Shown: positions 45,265-56,125 of the stretch, piece after piece
Layout: each line of letters opens with the position of its first letter
Position numbering within the stretch: the stretch's first letter is position 1
Assembly: GCA_002104905.1 (NCBI GenBank)
Contig: MCFE01000163.1
Location: forward strand, 83,986-147,985
Reading direction: 5' to 3'
Length of the DNA: 64,000 nt
From: Basidiobolus meristosporus CBS 931.73
Lineage: Eukaryota > Basidiobolomycota > Basidiobolomycetes > Basidiobolales > Basidiobolaceae
The notes under the pieces: generated by a model
The model's database searches: none
Told to the model about the DNA's origin: nothing
The model's input: only the letters and a program-made list of their open reading frames with translations
Translations under genes and position numbers: made by a program

Positions 45265-46452
45265 ATGTCTACAAATGCTAACACATCCGTGGTACCTCGA
45301 ATCGGAATTGTTGGGGGCGGCCTTTCGGGTCTCATTCTCGCAAGGGTCCTGTTAATCAATGGAATTCCTTCGAAGGTTTTTGAGTATGACGACTCTTGGA
45401 ATAGCCGTCCTCAAGGTGGAACCCTTGACCTTCACACAGAATCCGGTCAGCTTGCTATGCGTACAGCGGGCCTATGGGAGGATTTTGAGCGGCATGTTCG
45501 CTATGAAGGCCAGGCCATGCGAATTTTAGATAAAACTGGGCAAGTTTTATTAAATGAAGAGGTAGATCCTTCAGAAAAGGGTCGACCAGAGGTCGATCGC
45601 ACTGTTTTAAGGAAATCCTTGATTGATTCTTTGGGGGACGGGATTATACAATGGGGCGCCAAAGTAAAAAGCGTTCACCCTTTGCCATTGAGCACCGAAA
45701 ACTCCCTCAATACATATAAGATCGTGCTTGGCAACGGAAAAGAGGAGGTCTTTGATATTGTTGTTGGTGCTGATGGTGCCTGGTCTCGGGTGCGCTCTCT
45801 ATTATCAGATGCCACCCCAACCTATTGTGGTGTGACTATGATGGATACCACATTGGAGAATGTTGACACCTCATACACAAAAGAATCCAAGCTGGTCGGG
45901 GACGGGACTATGTTTGCCTTGGGTGAGAACAAGGGAATAATATCTCAGCGGAATGGCGATGGTAGCATTCGCACCTATATCACCCTTCGGATAGATCCCA
46001 AAGAAATCCCTTCGACCGAAGACTCTCCTGTGTTACGTTCATTCCTGCTGGAGAGGTTTGCCGACTGGTCAGAGGATCTGAAGAATTTTATCAGAGATGG
46101 CAAAGATTTGGTTGTACGACCCATCAACTGCCTGCCGATTGATCATCACTGGAAGTATCGCCCGGGCCTTACGATCATCGGAGATGCTGCTCATGTCATG
46201 TCCCCCTTTGCAGGTGAAGGAGCCAACCTGGCCATGCTCGATGGAGTTGAGCTTGCCTCTGCTATTGTAAGATCAGTGAAGAACGGGGAAAATCTGTACG
46301 ATGCGGTCGAGGCGTTTGAGATCTCTATGCTCGAGAGATCATCCAAGGCTGCCCAAGAAAGCGCAGACAATCTTACTAACTTCATTTCCAGCAACGGAGC
46401 TCAAAGCGTTGTAGATTTCTTTAAGAATATGCAGCCTCCAGCTGACTTGTGA
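45265..46452 (+). CDS. TetX-like FAD-dependent monooxygenase
   Basis: 395 aa from ATG 45265, chosen because MSTNAN directly precedes the FAD-binding strand. An in-frame ATG at 45082 would add 61 residues with an Arg-rich, presequence-like start. The GxGxxG motif is GGGLSG (17-22). The TetX-type GGTLDLH segment follows, then RTVLRKSLIDSL, the DG motif VVGADGAWSRVRSLL, and GDAAHVMSPFAGEGAN (306-321), which binds FAD. These signatures match the tetracycline-inactivating TetX group of class A flavoprotein hydroxylases better than salicylate hydroxylases. The substrate is unknown; drug inactivation is not implied. No introns, unlike most neighbours, which fits transfer from bacteria but does not prove it. 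Confidence 0.88.
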   Translation: MSTNANTSVVPRIGIVGGGLSGLILARVLLINGIPSKVFEYDDSWNSRPQGGTLDLHTESGQLAMRTAGLWEDFERHVRYEGQAMRILDKTGQVLLNEEVDPSEKGRPEVDRTVLRKSLIDSLGDGIIQWGAKVKSVHPLPLSTENSLNTYKIVLGNGKEEVFDIVVGADGAWSRVRSLLSDATPTYCGVTMMDTTLENVDTSYTKESKLVGDGTMFALGENKGIISQRNGDGSIRTYITLRIDPKEIPSTEDSPVLRSFLLERFADWSEDLKNFIRDGKDLVVRPINCLPIDHHWKYRPGLTIIGDAAHVMSPFAGEGANLAMLDGVELASAIVRSVKNGENLYDAVEAFEISMLERSSKAAQESADNLTNFISSNGAQSVVDFFKNMQPPADL

Positions 46453-46581
46453 TTCAATAAACAATTTGTTAGACCACAAACCAAAAAGCGTAGTAATTCA
46501 TCACAAGGCAGAGAAAATCATCGTTTATTGATCCTTATGCGTCTAAATGTAGGGGCCAGCCATAGAGCGATATGTCGGGAT

Positions 46582-47618
46582 TTAGAGAAACACAAATTCA
46601 TAGAAAGATTTTTCTCGAACTCCGGGCTCCTTTTGAGAGTTGGGGTAGAGGGCTTGCGGATGACATACATAAGTCAAACGGCGGCCGCATTCAGTGTCAT
46701 TACCTATTGGATAGCAACAGGTTAACGTCAAACACAAGTTATCAAGCTACTGAGTGCGACTTACTGAATGACACCAGGTGGTAGTATTGACACATTGCAT
46801 GGACAATGAATCGGATTTGTCTGTCCTGGATATCCATCACCAAGAATTGGGGCTCCCTGTCATCGACTTGTTCACCACAGTCACTAGCAGTCTGAACAGT
46901 GTCATCTTTCATGCTTGCAATTTGCTCTACAAATTCCTTGATCTGACCCTCGTATTGTTCAACAATCCCTTGGGAAACGTGTGCTTTCCTTAGCTCACGG
47001 CGGATTGAGCGATCGATGAAGCTTTGTGTCTCTGGGTAATTTGTACAAGGTTTTTCAGTAGCTCGCAGATCAGTATCATGGGCAAACTTGTGCTGAAGAA
47101 GCTGCTCCATGGCTTGGTCATACTTGAAATGAAAATGAGGTGCTTGAGCAGGATATCCAGGTGGAATCATGTCTTTTGGATTCAATACAGCGTGTGGCAG
47201 ATAAGTGAAGTGGTCTACACCATACGAGAGAAATGGTGAGATGATGAGGAGTAAAAGCGACGGCTTCAATCCTTGAACACATTCCACAGCAACCTGTACT
47301 CCTATACGTGAACCTTCTGCTCCATTCTAGTATCGCTCTAGCAGTCAGAAGCGATTGGAGCATCCAGAAACACGGAGAGGAACGCTGCTGCATACGTGTA
47401 AGGCAAGAGTGTTGTTACATACCATTGTCGTAACGATTGCGGCGGCGACTCCCTTCCTTCCCCCGGGATTCCCTAGTTTTTAAGGAATCCCGTTGAAAGT
47501 AAATCTTCTTTTTCCCTTCTCTGGGCACACGGAGCGGTGGCGCAACTGAAACACCAGTGGCACCTCGAGTAGGTAAGTTTGAGCCAATTGCTGGGAGTTC
47601 AAGTACATCGACGGCCAT
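46582..47618 (-). CDS. R3H-domain protein (R3HDM4-like), gene model incomplete
   Basis: Exon 1 is 47423-47618 (65 codons), ending in the R3H-associated motif RRRNRYDN. A main exon runs from an unresolved point near 47222 down to 46765; the last exon is 46582-46703. The main exon carries the helix YEGQIKEFVEQIASM and the R3H core DRQIRFIVHAMCQYYHLVSFS, joined across an intron to NDTECGRRLTYV. R3H domains bind single-stranded nucleic acid. The N-terminal motif plus R3H is the layout of R3HDM4 and fungal relatives of unknown function. One or two small exons between 47222 and 47422 could not be assigned with confidence. Confidence 0.7.
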
Positions 47619-47924
47619 GATGAGAGTCTTGGAGGAAAGACAGATACAAAACTACCGAGCCCACACTTATTGATATCGAGCTGCTCGCAGCAACACCACT
47701 CGAACATTCTCTAGAAATGGCGATTTTCCGCAGCCCAGTCACGTTGATCGCACCAATGTCCATTAGACAAATCGTATCTACGGCAAATTAAAATGTCGAA
47801 TTCAAATGGGAGAATGATCCGATTCCAAGAATGCATGACCATTATACAGTAGGTAATCGAGTTTATTGGTTTAAAACCCAGCCGACGTATTATAAACGAT
47901 GGAAAATGGAGGGAGAAAGATTGG
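47619..47924. other. Intergenic spacer
   Basis: 306 bp, nothing recognised. Confidence 0.5.
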
Positions 47925-49212
47925 TTAGACATTGATTACACGACTAAGCTTTTGGATCCGGTTGAGAAGTAGATCGCCTTGCTTGATGCTTTGCTGATAC
48001 TGAGCATTTTTGTTGTCTGGGCGGTTGGTTTCTACGATTCCGTTGACTTTGTCAATCACACAGTTGAGTCTACCGGCGGAGATAAATTTGGACAGATCGT
48101 TGTCAATAAACTCCTCACTAACTCCAAACGCAGTGGCCATGCTCTCAATGGTGAGACTACGATAGGATTCCAAAAGCTGTGCATAGGCGATAATACGCAT
48201 CTCACGAACATAGAATCTCATGTGTGGGAAGAGCAAGCGAGAGGCCTTCAGGTACTTCTCTTCCATCAAAGCCAAGGATTGGAAGAACTTGGCGTAGTTG
48301 CCGTTGTAAAGAGAAGTGATGTAATCCTCCAAGCCGGGAATCTCGTGCAAGACCTCCAATACTTCTGGTGCCTCAAGAACCTTCTTCTTCATATCCACAC
48401 GGTTCAAGCTTATGGCACTGGTGAGAACTGCATATTTGACAAAGTCCTTGTATTCCATAAGCTCGGTCGATGTGAAGGTAGAAAGAGTATCAAGGTAGAG
48501 CCCAGATGCTCCCTTGAAGTCGCGGATAGACATCAAGTAGGTAGCGTTATAGACCTTGAGGCGATTTCTACGATCCCAATCACCTCCCTCCTCGATGATC
48601 CCCTTGGCCTTCTCGATATTGCGGCTGATTAAATCGTTGTCAGAGAAGAAGAATCCCATTCTGATGAATGCAAATATGATATCCAGACGATAACCGACAG
48701 TGGCATTCTTTTCGTAGGCAACCTTGTATGCAGTTAAGGCTTTTTCCTGCGGAATCGAGTTATAAGGATTGTTTTGATAAATTGATGTAGGCCAGCTAAT
48801 TCAGTACCTTATCACCAATCTTGGCATAGAGCTCAGCTTTCGCTAGAAGTACATCGCTGACTTCAGTCTCCCCAGCATTTTGTTCGGCATCTTGGAGCTT
48901 TTCGTCGAGCTTTTCAATCTCCTCTGAGTTTACTTTATCCATGCTCTCCAATAGGGAGTTGTCAAGAGGCACCTTCAATTCCTCGCAAACAAGGCGGTAG
49001 AAAGGTCCCATATCTAGCCCAAGTTACGGTCAATTGAGTACACTGCCACAAGAAGTTGAACCAAACCGTTCGATCTACTTACTCTTCTCTTTGATCTCTT
49101 GGAAAAGCTTTTGCTTGGCATCTTCACGCTGGTCTTCAGAACCGTTGTTGATTATGAATCGGAGGTGTGCCAAATCTAGGTTGGGAATCTTAGCGAGGGG
49201 AGCTTCTGACAT
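47925..49212 (-). CDS. RPN7: 26S proteasome lid subunit Rpn7 (PSMD6)
   Basis: Exons 49083-49212, 48808-49013, 47925-48746; 385 aa, normal for Rpn7. ATG 49212 ([19 protein letters not shown]) gives the family's typical start. The middle has TPR-like helices ([36 protein letters not shown]). The C-terminal PCI domain includes [20 protein letters not shown] and [20 protein letters not shown]. Rpn7 is a horseshoe subunit of the 19S regulatory particle lid, supporting the deubiquitinase pair Rpn8-Rpn11. It is divergent from Rpn6, with a short shared promoter. Confidence 0.97.
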
Positions 49213-49485
49213 GATGTGAATACAACTAAGATATATGCTAGTTGTATGGACTTTATTGAGTGTGCTAATCCTACTCAAAAAATGCTTTACGAAAGCATAT
49301 CTGCGATCATGTGATTTTGGAATTGACTATTGCGTAATCGAAGTATACGTGAGCAATTAACCAGCGGGAGAAAATAAGGACTAACCGATAGTGCCAGACC
49401 AAGGTAAAACACTGAGCGTTGTTATTTATCCCCTTCAGTCGCCTCAGTATCAATTTTTACACTCTACTCCTGAAATATATTGCTC
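49213..49485. promoter_or_regulatory. Bidirectional promoter of RPN7 and RPN6
   Basis: 273 bp separate the two start codons. It contains a perfect inverted repeat ATGCTTT-ACG-AAAGCAT (49282-49298), a plausible dimeric factor site. The yeast Rpn4 element (GGTGGCAAA) was not found on either strand. Shared regulation is inferred. Confidence 0.6.
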
Positions 49486-50931
49486 ATGTCGGTACAAGAC
49501 GATCTAAGACTCGCTGAGGAAACTGCACAAACCGCTCCTCAGAATGCTGTGGAAATCTACAAACGCCTTCTTGCAGATGATTCAGGTTTTTGAACGTTCT
49601 TCCAACCGTGCTACAAAAATATTGCTCTAATACTTCATCTCACCACAGCCTCGAAAGAAGAATCTGTCAAGATCAAGGAGCAATCTTTGCTGAAGCTAGG
49701 AGAGCTTTACCAGAAACTCAAGTAAATATTGCACTCCCAACCTTCCTCCACAATAACACGATATTCACAAGAGTATTCATCGCATAGTCAACCAACCGAG
49801 CTCTCCGAGCTGATCCGCAACTCCCGCTCCTTCCTGGCCTCCATTCCAAAAGCCAAATCTGCTAAACTTAGTAAGCATGCTTTTGCAGCAAATGCTTGGA
49901 CCATCGTATTTACTTTCTTTTCTTGTGCAGTCAAAACACTTGTCGATTGCTTCTCTGGTATTCCCGATTCGCTTGACCTACAAATATCCATTTGTAAAGA
50001 AAATATCCAGTGGTGTATCGACGATAAGAGAATCTTTTTGAAGCAATCATTGGAGACACGTCTTGTCGCCTTGTACCTTGATAACAAAATGTACACCGAA
50101 TCACTTCAGTTGATCTCAACCCTGTTAAAGGAACTCAAACGCTTAGATGATAAGATGGTTTTGATCGAGGTCCAACTACTCGAGAGTCAAGTTTGTCATG
50201 CCTTGAGAAGCTTGCCCAAAGCCAGAGCTGCCTTGACCTCAGCTAGAACCTCAGCCAATGCCATCTACTGCCCTCCACTACTTCAGGCCTCACTTGACAT
50301 GCAATCGGGCATTCTTCATGCTGAAGAGAAGGATTACAAGACCGCCTATTCATACTTCTATGAAACTTTCGAAGGCTACTCCTCTCAGGATCACCCCAAA
50401 GCAGTCCTTGCCCTCAAATATATGCTTTTGTGCAAGATTATGCTTGGATCTGCCGATGATGTTCACAATATTGTCAGTGGCAAACTCGCACTTCGCTATG
50501 CTGGACGCGAGGTTGATGCTATGAAGGCTGTTGCCACTGCACACAAGAACCGCTCCCTCCAAGAATTCGAGCACGCACTAGCCAACTATAATGAGGAGCT
50601 TGGAAAGGACCCCATCATTCGATCCCAACTAGCCTCCCTTTATGATACTCTACAGGAGCAAAACTTGGTCCGCATCATTGAGCCATTCTCTAAGGTCGAG
50701 ATCTCCCACATCGCAGAGATGGTTAAATTGCCTACAGCACAGGTTGAAACTAAGCTATCTCAAATGATTCTCGACAAAGTCTTCCACGGCATCTTGGATC
50801 AGGGTGCCGGCTGTCTCATTGTATTTGAAGAGCCCGCTGTGGACAAAACATACGAGGCATCTCTTGATACCTTGAAGCAAATGAGCCTGGTTGTTGAATC
50901 CCTCTACGAAAAGGCGGCCAAACTTACATAA
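49486..50931 (+). CDS. RPN6: 26S proteasome lid subunit Rpn6 (PSMD11)
   Basis: Four exons: 49486-49585, 49649-49721, 49788-49870, 49931-50931; 418 aa (family about 420-435). Introns are 50-66 nt. The N-terminal solenoid includes [17 protein letters not shown] and [20 protein letters not shown]. The C-terminal PCI domain has [40 protein letters not shown] and the end [19 protein letters not shown]. Rpn6 clamps the lid to the 20S core and the ATPase Rpt6. The intron at 49871-49930 is a multiple of three and open, so read-through would insert 20 residues, but GT-AG sites and the family alignment favour splicing. Confidence 0.97.
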
Positions 50932-51447
50932 AGCTATATATCTACTTTTGTAATCACTCCAGTACTTCCTGTTCTCCCTTGTTTTATATAAATTCATAAA
51001 CAAGATTGAAAATTTGCTCTCGTGATTACCAGATCTAAAAATAACTAGCTGGGGAAGGCCTAGGAAGCCAACCTTAACGATGTTAATCATTCTTGAATGG
51101 ATCCCTGTGGTTCTAAGAAGTTCCATTGAAAATCACATGTGGGGTCAGTCAGTGTCCCAAATGCCCCGTTGCTCGTCAGCAACCTTTCATCTGTCGAGTC
51201 TTCCTTGCTATAGTAATTCAAAATATCAGCATTTGTTGTTCCCGAACAATCTTCTATCCAATGAATTGCTAGAGAATCCTCTCGAAGATACTACGCGATC
51301 CTATCCTCATTTAGCCAATGATGAGGCACGTGCGCGTCGCGTTAGATTAAATTATAAAGAGTGCCGGCTTGGAAGAGTGCAATTTGATCATATCCGCCAA
51401 CATTCCGATCCACCGCTTCATTGTATATTCTTAGCAGATATTGTAAC
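50932..51447. other. Intergenic spacer
   Basis: 516 bp. A plus-strand open frame from 51080 overlaps the next gene in another frame and lacks features. Nothing supported. Confidence 0.45.
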
Positions 51448-52101
51448 ATGCTTTCGACGCAATATCCAAGTAGCAACGAGAGTTTCTTCAATTATAATAA
51501 TGAGAACTCCCCCAGTTTTAAACGGAGCCTCTTCGAAGAATCCCCTTTTCGTTCATGTAAAAAAAGATGTTCAGACGGCTATAGAAATGTAGAAAGCCCG
51601 CTAGCCCACACAAATCCATTCAAACGCACGTTCAAAGAAGAATTCACCGAGTCCGACCCGCATGAAGTAGTATCTCCATCCAAGCGTAGCCGGGTGGGAG
51701 GATATGCAAACAACCACTGTGCGACTAGAAGCCAATCTATGGAGTCGCTCTCAGAGCCTCGCATCGTCGATATTACTAGTGGCGAGGTTTTGGAGGAAGT
51801 TTCTTCCGAATCACCTCACTACCGCCCTTTTGATATCGATACTCCACAAGTCACAAGCCAAGCTTTAGTCAAGCATTCAAAGCCAAAGTCTCCAGCCTCC
51901 GAAGGAAGACTTCAGATATTATTTAATATTCCGTCAAACTCTGAGCCTCACCCTCAACTGCCTTTGTTGAGTATGGATCAGTCAAGCATGCAAATGGTCC
52001 CATACCAACCTTCGCATTATTGGCAGGAACAGCCTGGCTGCGCCACTCTTCATGAAATAGAAGACGAGGATTCTCTTGCAAATGAAATGGAGATTGACTA
52101 G
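51448..52101 (+). CDS. Hypothetical protein, Ser/Pro-rich, probably nuclear
   Basis: 217 aa from ATG 51448, the first ATG of the frame. No family recognised. The chain is disordered and rich in Ser, Pro, Glu and Asn. It contains repeated short motifs: FKRSLFEESPFRSCKKR, NPFKRTFKEEF and SPSKRSR, the last matching a CDK-type S/T-P-x-K/R site. Basic clusters (KKRC, SKRSR) could serve as nuclear signals, and the C-terminus is acidic (HEIEDEDSLANEMEID). The repeated F-K-R/E-S-x-F pattern hints at short linear docking motifs. Supported as a gene by its length and its position in the gene island; no introns or homology cues. Confidence 0.55.
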   Translation: MLSTQYPSSNESFFNYNNENSPSFKRSLFEESPFRSCKKRCSDGYRNVESPLAHTNPFKRTFKEEFTESDPHEVVSPSKRSRVGGYANNHCATRSQSMESLSEPRIVDITSGEVLEEVSSESPHYRPFDIDTPQVTSQALVKHSKPKSPASEGRLQILFNIPSNSEPHPQLPLLSMDQSSMQMVPYQPSHYWQEQPGCATLHEIEDEDSLANEMEID

Positions 52102-52528
52102 TGACTACCAATCAGCGTGTATATATATATATTTACGAAAATAAACAACCTTTTAATATTCATATGAAGCTAATATGATCGTACACAGCTGATCAATATG
52201 AGTATTTTAGTATCGTTTTTATTGGACAGTAATTATGCTGTAGTATCCATTTATCGATCAACCAAGGTCACCGGCTAGGGAAAGGCCATCATTTCCACTT
52301 ATGGAAGTGGCAATAGATACTAAGGACCTGCATTAAAATGGATTCATGGCTCACATACGGATTCGAGCACTGCTGCATGGGATTAGATGACCTCAGCTCG
52401 TTCTGGGGGTTTTTTTACACCATTAATGGATTTTCTGACTCTTTGTTTCGAGTAACGCTGTGAGACGACACTCGAGCATATAGTCTATATTTTCCCCCTA
52501 TTTTTCCGTATATTCTTTATTGGAAAAT
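52102..52528. other. Intergenic spacer
   Basis: 427 bp AT-rich region with a TA dinucleotide run near 52119. Nothing recognised. Confidence 0.5.
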
Positions 52529-54080
52529 ATGCAAAGCTCATCCGGGCCTGCTTATGAAGATTCCAATACTTGTACAGACACTAATCAAACCACTTCCACA
52601 GTTACAGTCGAAGACTACCCAGAAGCGAGGAATGTTGAGAACCTATGTTTAGAGGGTAGGAGGGCTATGCTGCACCTCAACTATCCAAGGGCATCTCAAA
52701 AATACAGCGAAGCCTCGGAAATTTTGTACGTTAACGAATCAAACGGGATAATTCCTCTTTAATTACCATACGACTAACAATTCAATCCTCTAGAGCAAAA
52801 CATTTCGGCTCCTCCTCACCACAATGCGCAGACGCCTTATTGTTATGCGGACAGGCATTATTCGCGAGCGCAACACAACAGAATCACCTCATTCAAAGTA
52901 CGCTCGTATATAAACTTCACGAAAGAATATGCAAAGCCTAGGTTTCTTATCACACGAAACCTTTTTTGATGGCATATATTCAGAGACAAACGAAGCGTGA
53001 TATTTACTGACTGTACCTTTATTTTATGTGTGAACCAAACTTTTCTTTACGGGTCTACTTCTACCAAACCTTCTCGTGATATGTACGTCTTGCAGCAGAA
53101 TCCGAAATGCATACATTAGACGATCCCGAGTTAGAGCCTGAGGCGGAGAATGGTGTGGCGTTACTCGAAGAGAAGTCAGATTGCTTAGAGCATGCATGGC
53201 ACAACTTAGAAATTGCTCAAGAAATATATCAAAAGACAAACACGGTAGACGCCAAGTTGAAGTTATCTGAAGTCAATATGATACTAGGCGATATCGCTTT
53301 CGAATCCGGTAACTTATTTCTACGAAGGCCTGCCGGAACATTGTAGAGCAATGATCTCACTTGTGACTACTATGATTAGAGAATCTCGGACTAGCACTAA
53401 ATCATTTCAATGAGGCACTCTCCTTGAAGAAGCACTTTTTGAAACCTGACACTCGCGTTCTGGCGGAAACATATCCTTGGCCTCATTGCAGTATATGGTT
53501 TCTATTCGACTCAGTAATTCCTTAACTCTTTCGAACTTATTTGAAAGTGGCTTCTGTCTATGAACATATTTCGAATCTTCCTCAGGCTATTGAGTATTTG
53601 GAGCAGGGCTTAGCCGTCATGATACGGTGTATTCAAAGTAAGAAGAACGAGCTTGAGCTTATAGATCGTGCGATTGGAAAGGGAAAGGCTAAGGCGCCAC
53701 CAGAGCATGAAGATCCATACGTACTAATTGAAAGGGAAATGCTACTACTGATTTCCTCCATTCGTGATGTATCTTTGAAGGTGAGTATTTCAACCATCCA
53801 CGGGCGCAGTCCTATTCTGAGCTTTCCTTTCGGTTCTGTCTAGATCGAGGATCTCCAAGCATTAGAAGCCAACGGTGCGCTTAGCCTCGAATTGGAGCTA
53901 GAGGACTCTGAAATCCCTCCAAACTCTCCGGTTTTTTCGGTGTCTCTTGAAACATCTGATTTAGCAGGAGATGAGCTTGAAGACCCTGACGATCTAGAAA
54001 TGCATGACCATGATAAAAAACGACTGCTTATAGAGGAACTAGATTCCCCGCGCTCACCGAAGAAAAAAACCAGACTCTGA
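52529..54080 (+). CDS. NASP/Sim3-type histone chaperone (SHNi-TPR)
   Basis: Six exons: 52529-52725, 52794-52897, 53096-53308, 53380-53490, 53548-53780, 53844-54080; 364 aa. TPR 1 is in ENLCLEGRRAMLHLNYPRAS, followed by HFGSSSPQCADALLLCGQAL. An acidic stretch interrupts a TPR (DDPELEPEAENG), a hallmark of NASP/Hif1/Sim3. The SHNi-TPR region has LGLALNHFNEALSLK and VYEHISNLPQAIEYLEQGL. The C-terminus is acidic, then basic (RSPKKKTRL), as expected for a nuclear signal. These proteins carry H3-H4 or CENP-A to chromatin. The acceptor of exon 3 is ambiguous by 3 nt (53096 or 53099), and exon 4's last codons fit the family weakly. Confidence 0.82.
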
Positions 54081-54631
54081 CCCGACGCATGTTTATTTTG
54101 GTTCGTACAAACGAACAGCCGACCACCTTATCTCCCCGTATATTCCAGTGTTTCGGTCATTTGTATGGATCAGTGTTATCTTGAGTTCGGTAACCTTCTC
54201 ATTTCCTTTTACCATCCTTCACGAGAGAAATCATCATATCCCCCTTTCCATTGCATAACAACCATGTATTTATAGAAGAACTAGATATCATAAATGATTC
54301 TAATAAGGTATAAAGTGGTGTTTCTTCTGGTAGTAACCTATCCGCTGTAGGATCCAAGGTACCCTTTAACAGCCATCGTGTAGCATGTTCATTTCTAAGC
54401 ACTCTCTTGGACCGTTCGGATTAGGTTAATCTACACCATGCGCCCTAACAACGGGTTTGTCTAGCCTCTCGAGGGGGCAACGAGAAATATTCGATCAGAG
54501 ATTTCATTTCTTGTAAGCATACAAAACCAGTGGAATTCTAGGGAAAATATTGCTACGGGAATGTATTCTATTGTAGGGAATAACTAATGGAAATCGTATA
54601 TGTATCAACTTGGTACGGGTTGGAGCCTGCG
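54081..54631. other. Intergenic spacer between convergent genes
   Basis: 551 bp. Small open frames on both strands, no domains. Confidence 0.5.
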
Positions 54632-56125
54632 TTACGTGCGAATGGGAGCAATCCCGATACGCCTTCTGTCAGCATCGAACGCGGCATAGTTGAATTCAAA
54701 CCAATTGAGGCCAATAACCCAGGCCTAAACAAAAGGTCAGTTGTTGTTTCATCAATGAAGTCAGGCCAATCGTACTCACCCCTGGTGTTTCCTGGATGCC
54801 AGAGTAGCATAGATCCGGGTTGCTGGCGCTTCGTTTCGCGGTGGGAAGCATTACGCCTGGAATGCCGAAGTTCTTTCCCGAAAAAATGAAACTCACGTCG
54901 TTCAGCGGTGAGCCCTGACACGGTATGTACCAGCCTCTTCTATGTACATACGTTGCTCCGCTGATCTTCTCATGTACAGCTGCAGCAATATCCGAGCCGA
55001 TGGTGATAAGAGCGGAGCCGGAATCGATCACAATCGGCCGTGAGGTTGGTATCACGCTTTGTCCAACTTGTATGCCCTCCAAGCGTATCTGCCATCCATG
55101 TTGACCACGAACAAGGGGCGAGTATGACAAGGTTCCGTAATAGTGCTGCCTGTCGTAGTATCCAAATGTGAATTCGGCCAGGGTGTGGTCACGTGGAAGG
55201 TAAACACCAAATACTGCGCTATTGATAGGACGTTGCTTTTGTATAGTCTCAACAGGTGGCGCAATATCTAAAAATCATCGTAAGTGACGCCTTTCTCTCG
55301 GATTCACTTATCAGGAGCACATACTGTTAACGGTATCAACTCGGAGCCCTAGGCCAAAGAGTCCGTCAATAGGCTCTCTTGCATAGGCCACAGAAATACT
55401 GTTGGCTAGTGCGAAGGTCTGATTGCTCAATGTAAAGCCCCCAATATTGACTGAATCCTACATCAGAGAAATGTCAATTCCATTCACTTTACCTGAAATC
55501 ATGCAATATTGATGCCACTTACCACGCCTTGGAAGCCTGAAGCATAGGAGCCATCGGCGTACCTGATTTCCCAGGGTCTATCATCTACTACATATGTGGT
55601 TGATCTCTCGATATCGAACCGCCTAGGTTTCGTTGTGCAGTACTGGTTGGCGCAATGTTTGCTCATCACCCACACATCAGCTGAACCGGTATCCATGAAC
55701 AAGCGGAAGGTTTGCTTTGGGTATCCAACCGAAACCTCGCAATAGTACTGTAAAAGGAATTAGCGAATTGATGTAGATGTGAGGTGATCAGCTCGTTAAT
55801 TACCGCACTAAATGGTCCATTCTTATAGAAATATGCTTTGGCTCGACCATATCGCCTTGAGCGTGAAGGTGTTTGGCTCTCGGTCAACATCAAGTTGGTA
55901 TCCGAGGGTAGTGGTTGCACCTCTTCAACCGAATCCAAGGTGCCATCTTCCAATAGTGGTAAGCCTAATAGGGCTCTGGCCTGTAATTTCTGGGCGTAGT
56001 ACCCACTTCGAGACATTAGAGAAGATTTATTTCAATTGACCACAAGGGGCTACGTACTATGTTAGATTCGAGCCCAGCGCGCACAAGATTACTAAAACAG
56101 CGTAGAGTTTCCTGGAAGTGTCCAT
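54632..56125 (-). CDS. Secreted pepsin-like aspartic protease
   Basis: Six exons: 56058-56125, 55804-56005, 55523-55747, 55325-55457, 54780-55267, 54632-54724; 402 aa, all junctions in phase. Exon 1 encodes a signal peptide (MDTSRKLYAVLVILCALGS). A pro-segment of about 70 residues ends near the basic SRSRRYGRAK. The two catalytic motifs are FMDTGSADVWV and IVIDSGSALITIG; the flap region is RYADGSYASGF. The end, WVIGLNWFEFNYAAFDADRR then IGIAP, is the usual pepsin C-terminal strand. It should act outside the cell or in the vacuole on proteins at acidic pH. It is the last gene before the repeat-rich right flank. Confidence 0.95.

Noticed and set aside
49213-49485. Yeast proteasome control element (Rpn4 site) between RPN7 and RPN6
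   Set aside because: GGTGGCAAA and its complement were looked for and not found.
49871-49930. Retained intron in RPN6 read as coding
   Set aside because: The segment is open and a multiple of three, but has good GT-AG sites and would insert residues not seen in the Rpn6 family.
51080-51592. 170-codon frame overlapping the start of the hypothetical gene
   Set aside because: Lies mostly in intergenic sequence, in a different frame from the better-supported 51448-52101 gene, and lacks protein-like composition.
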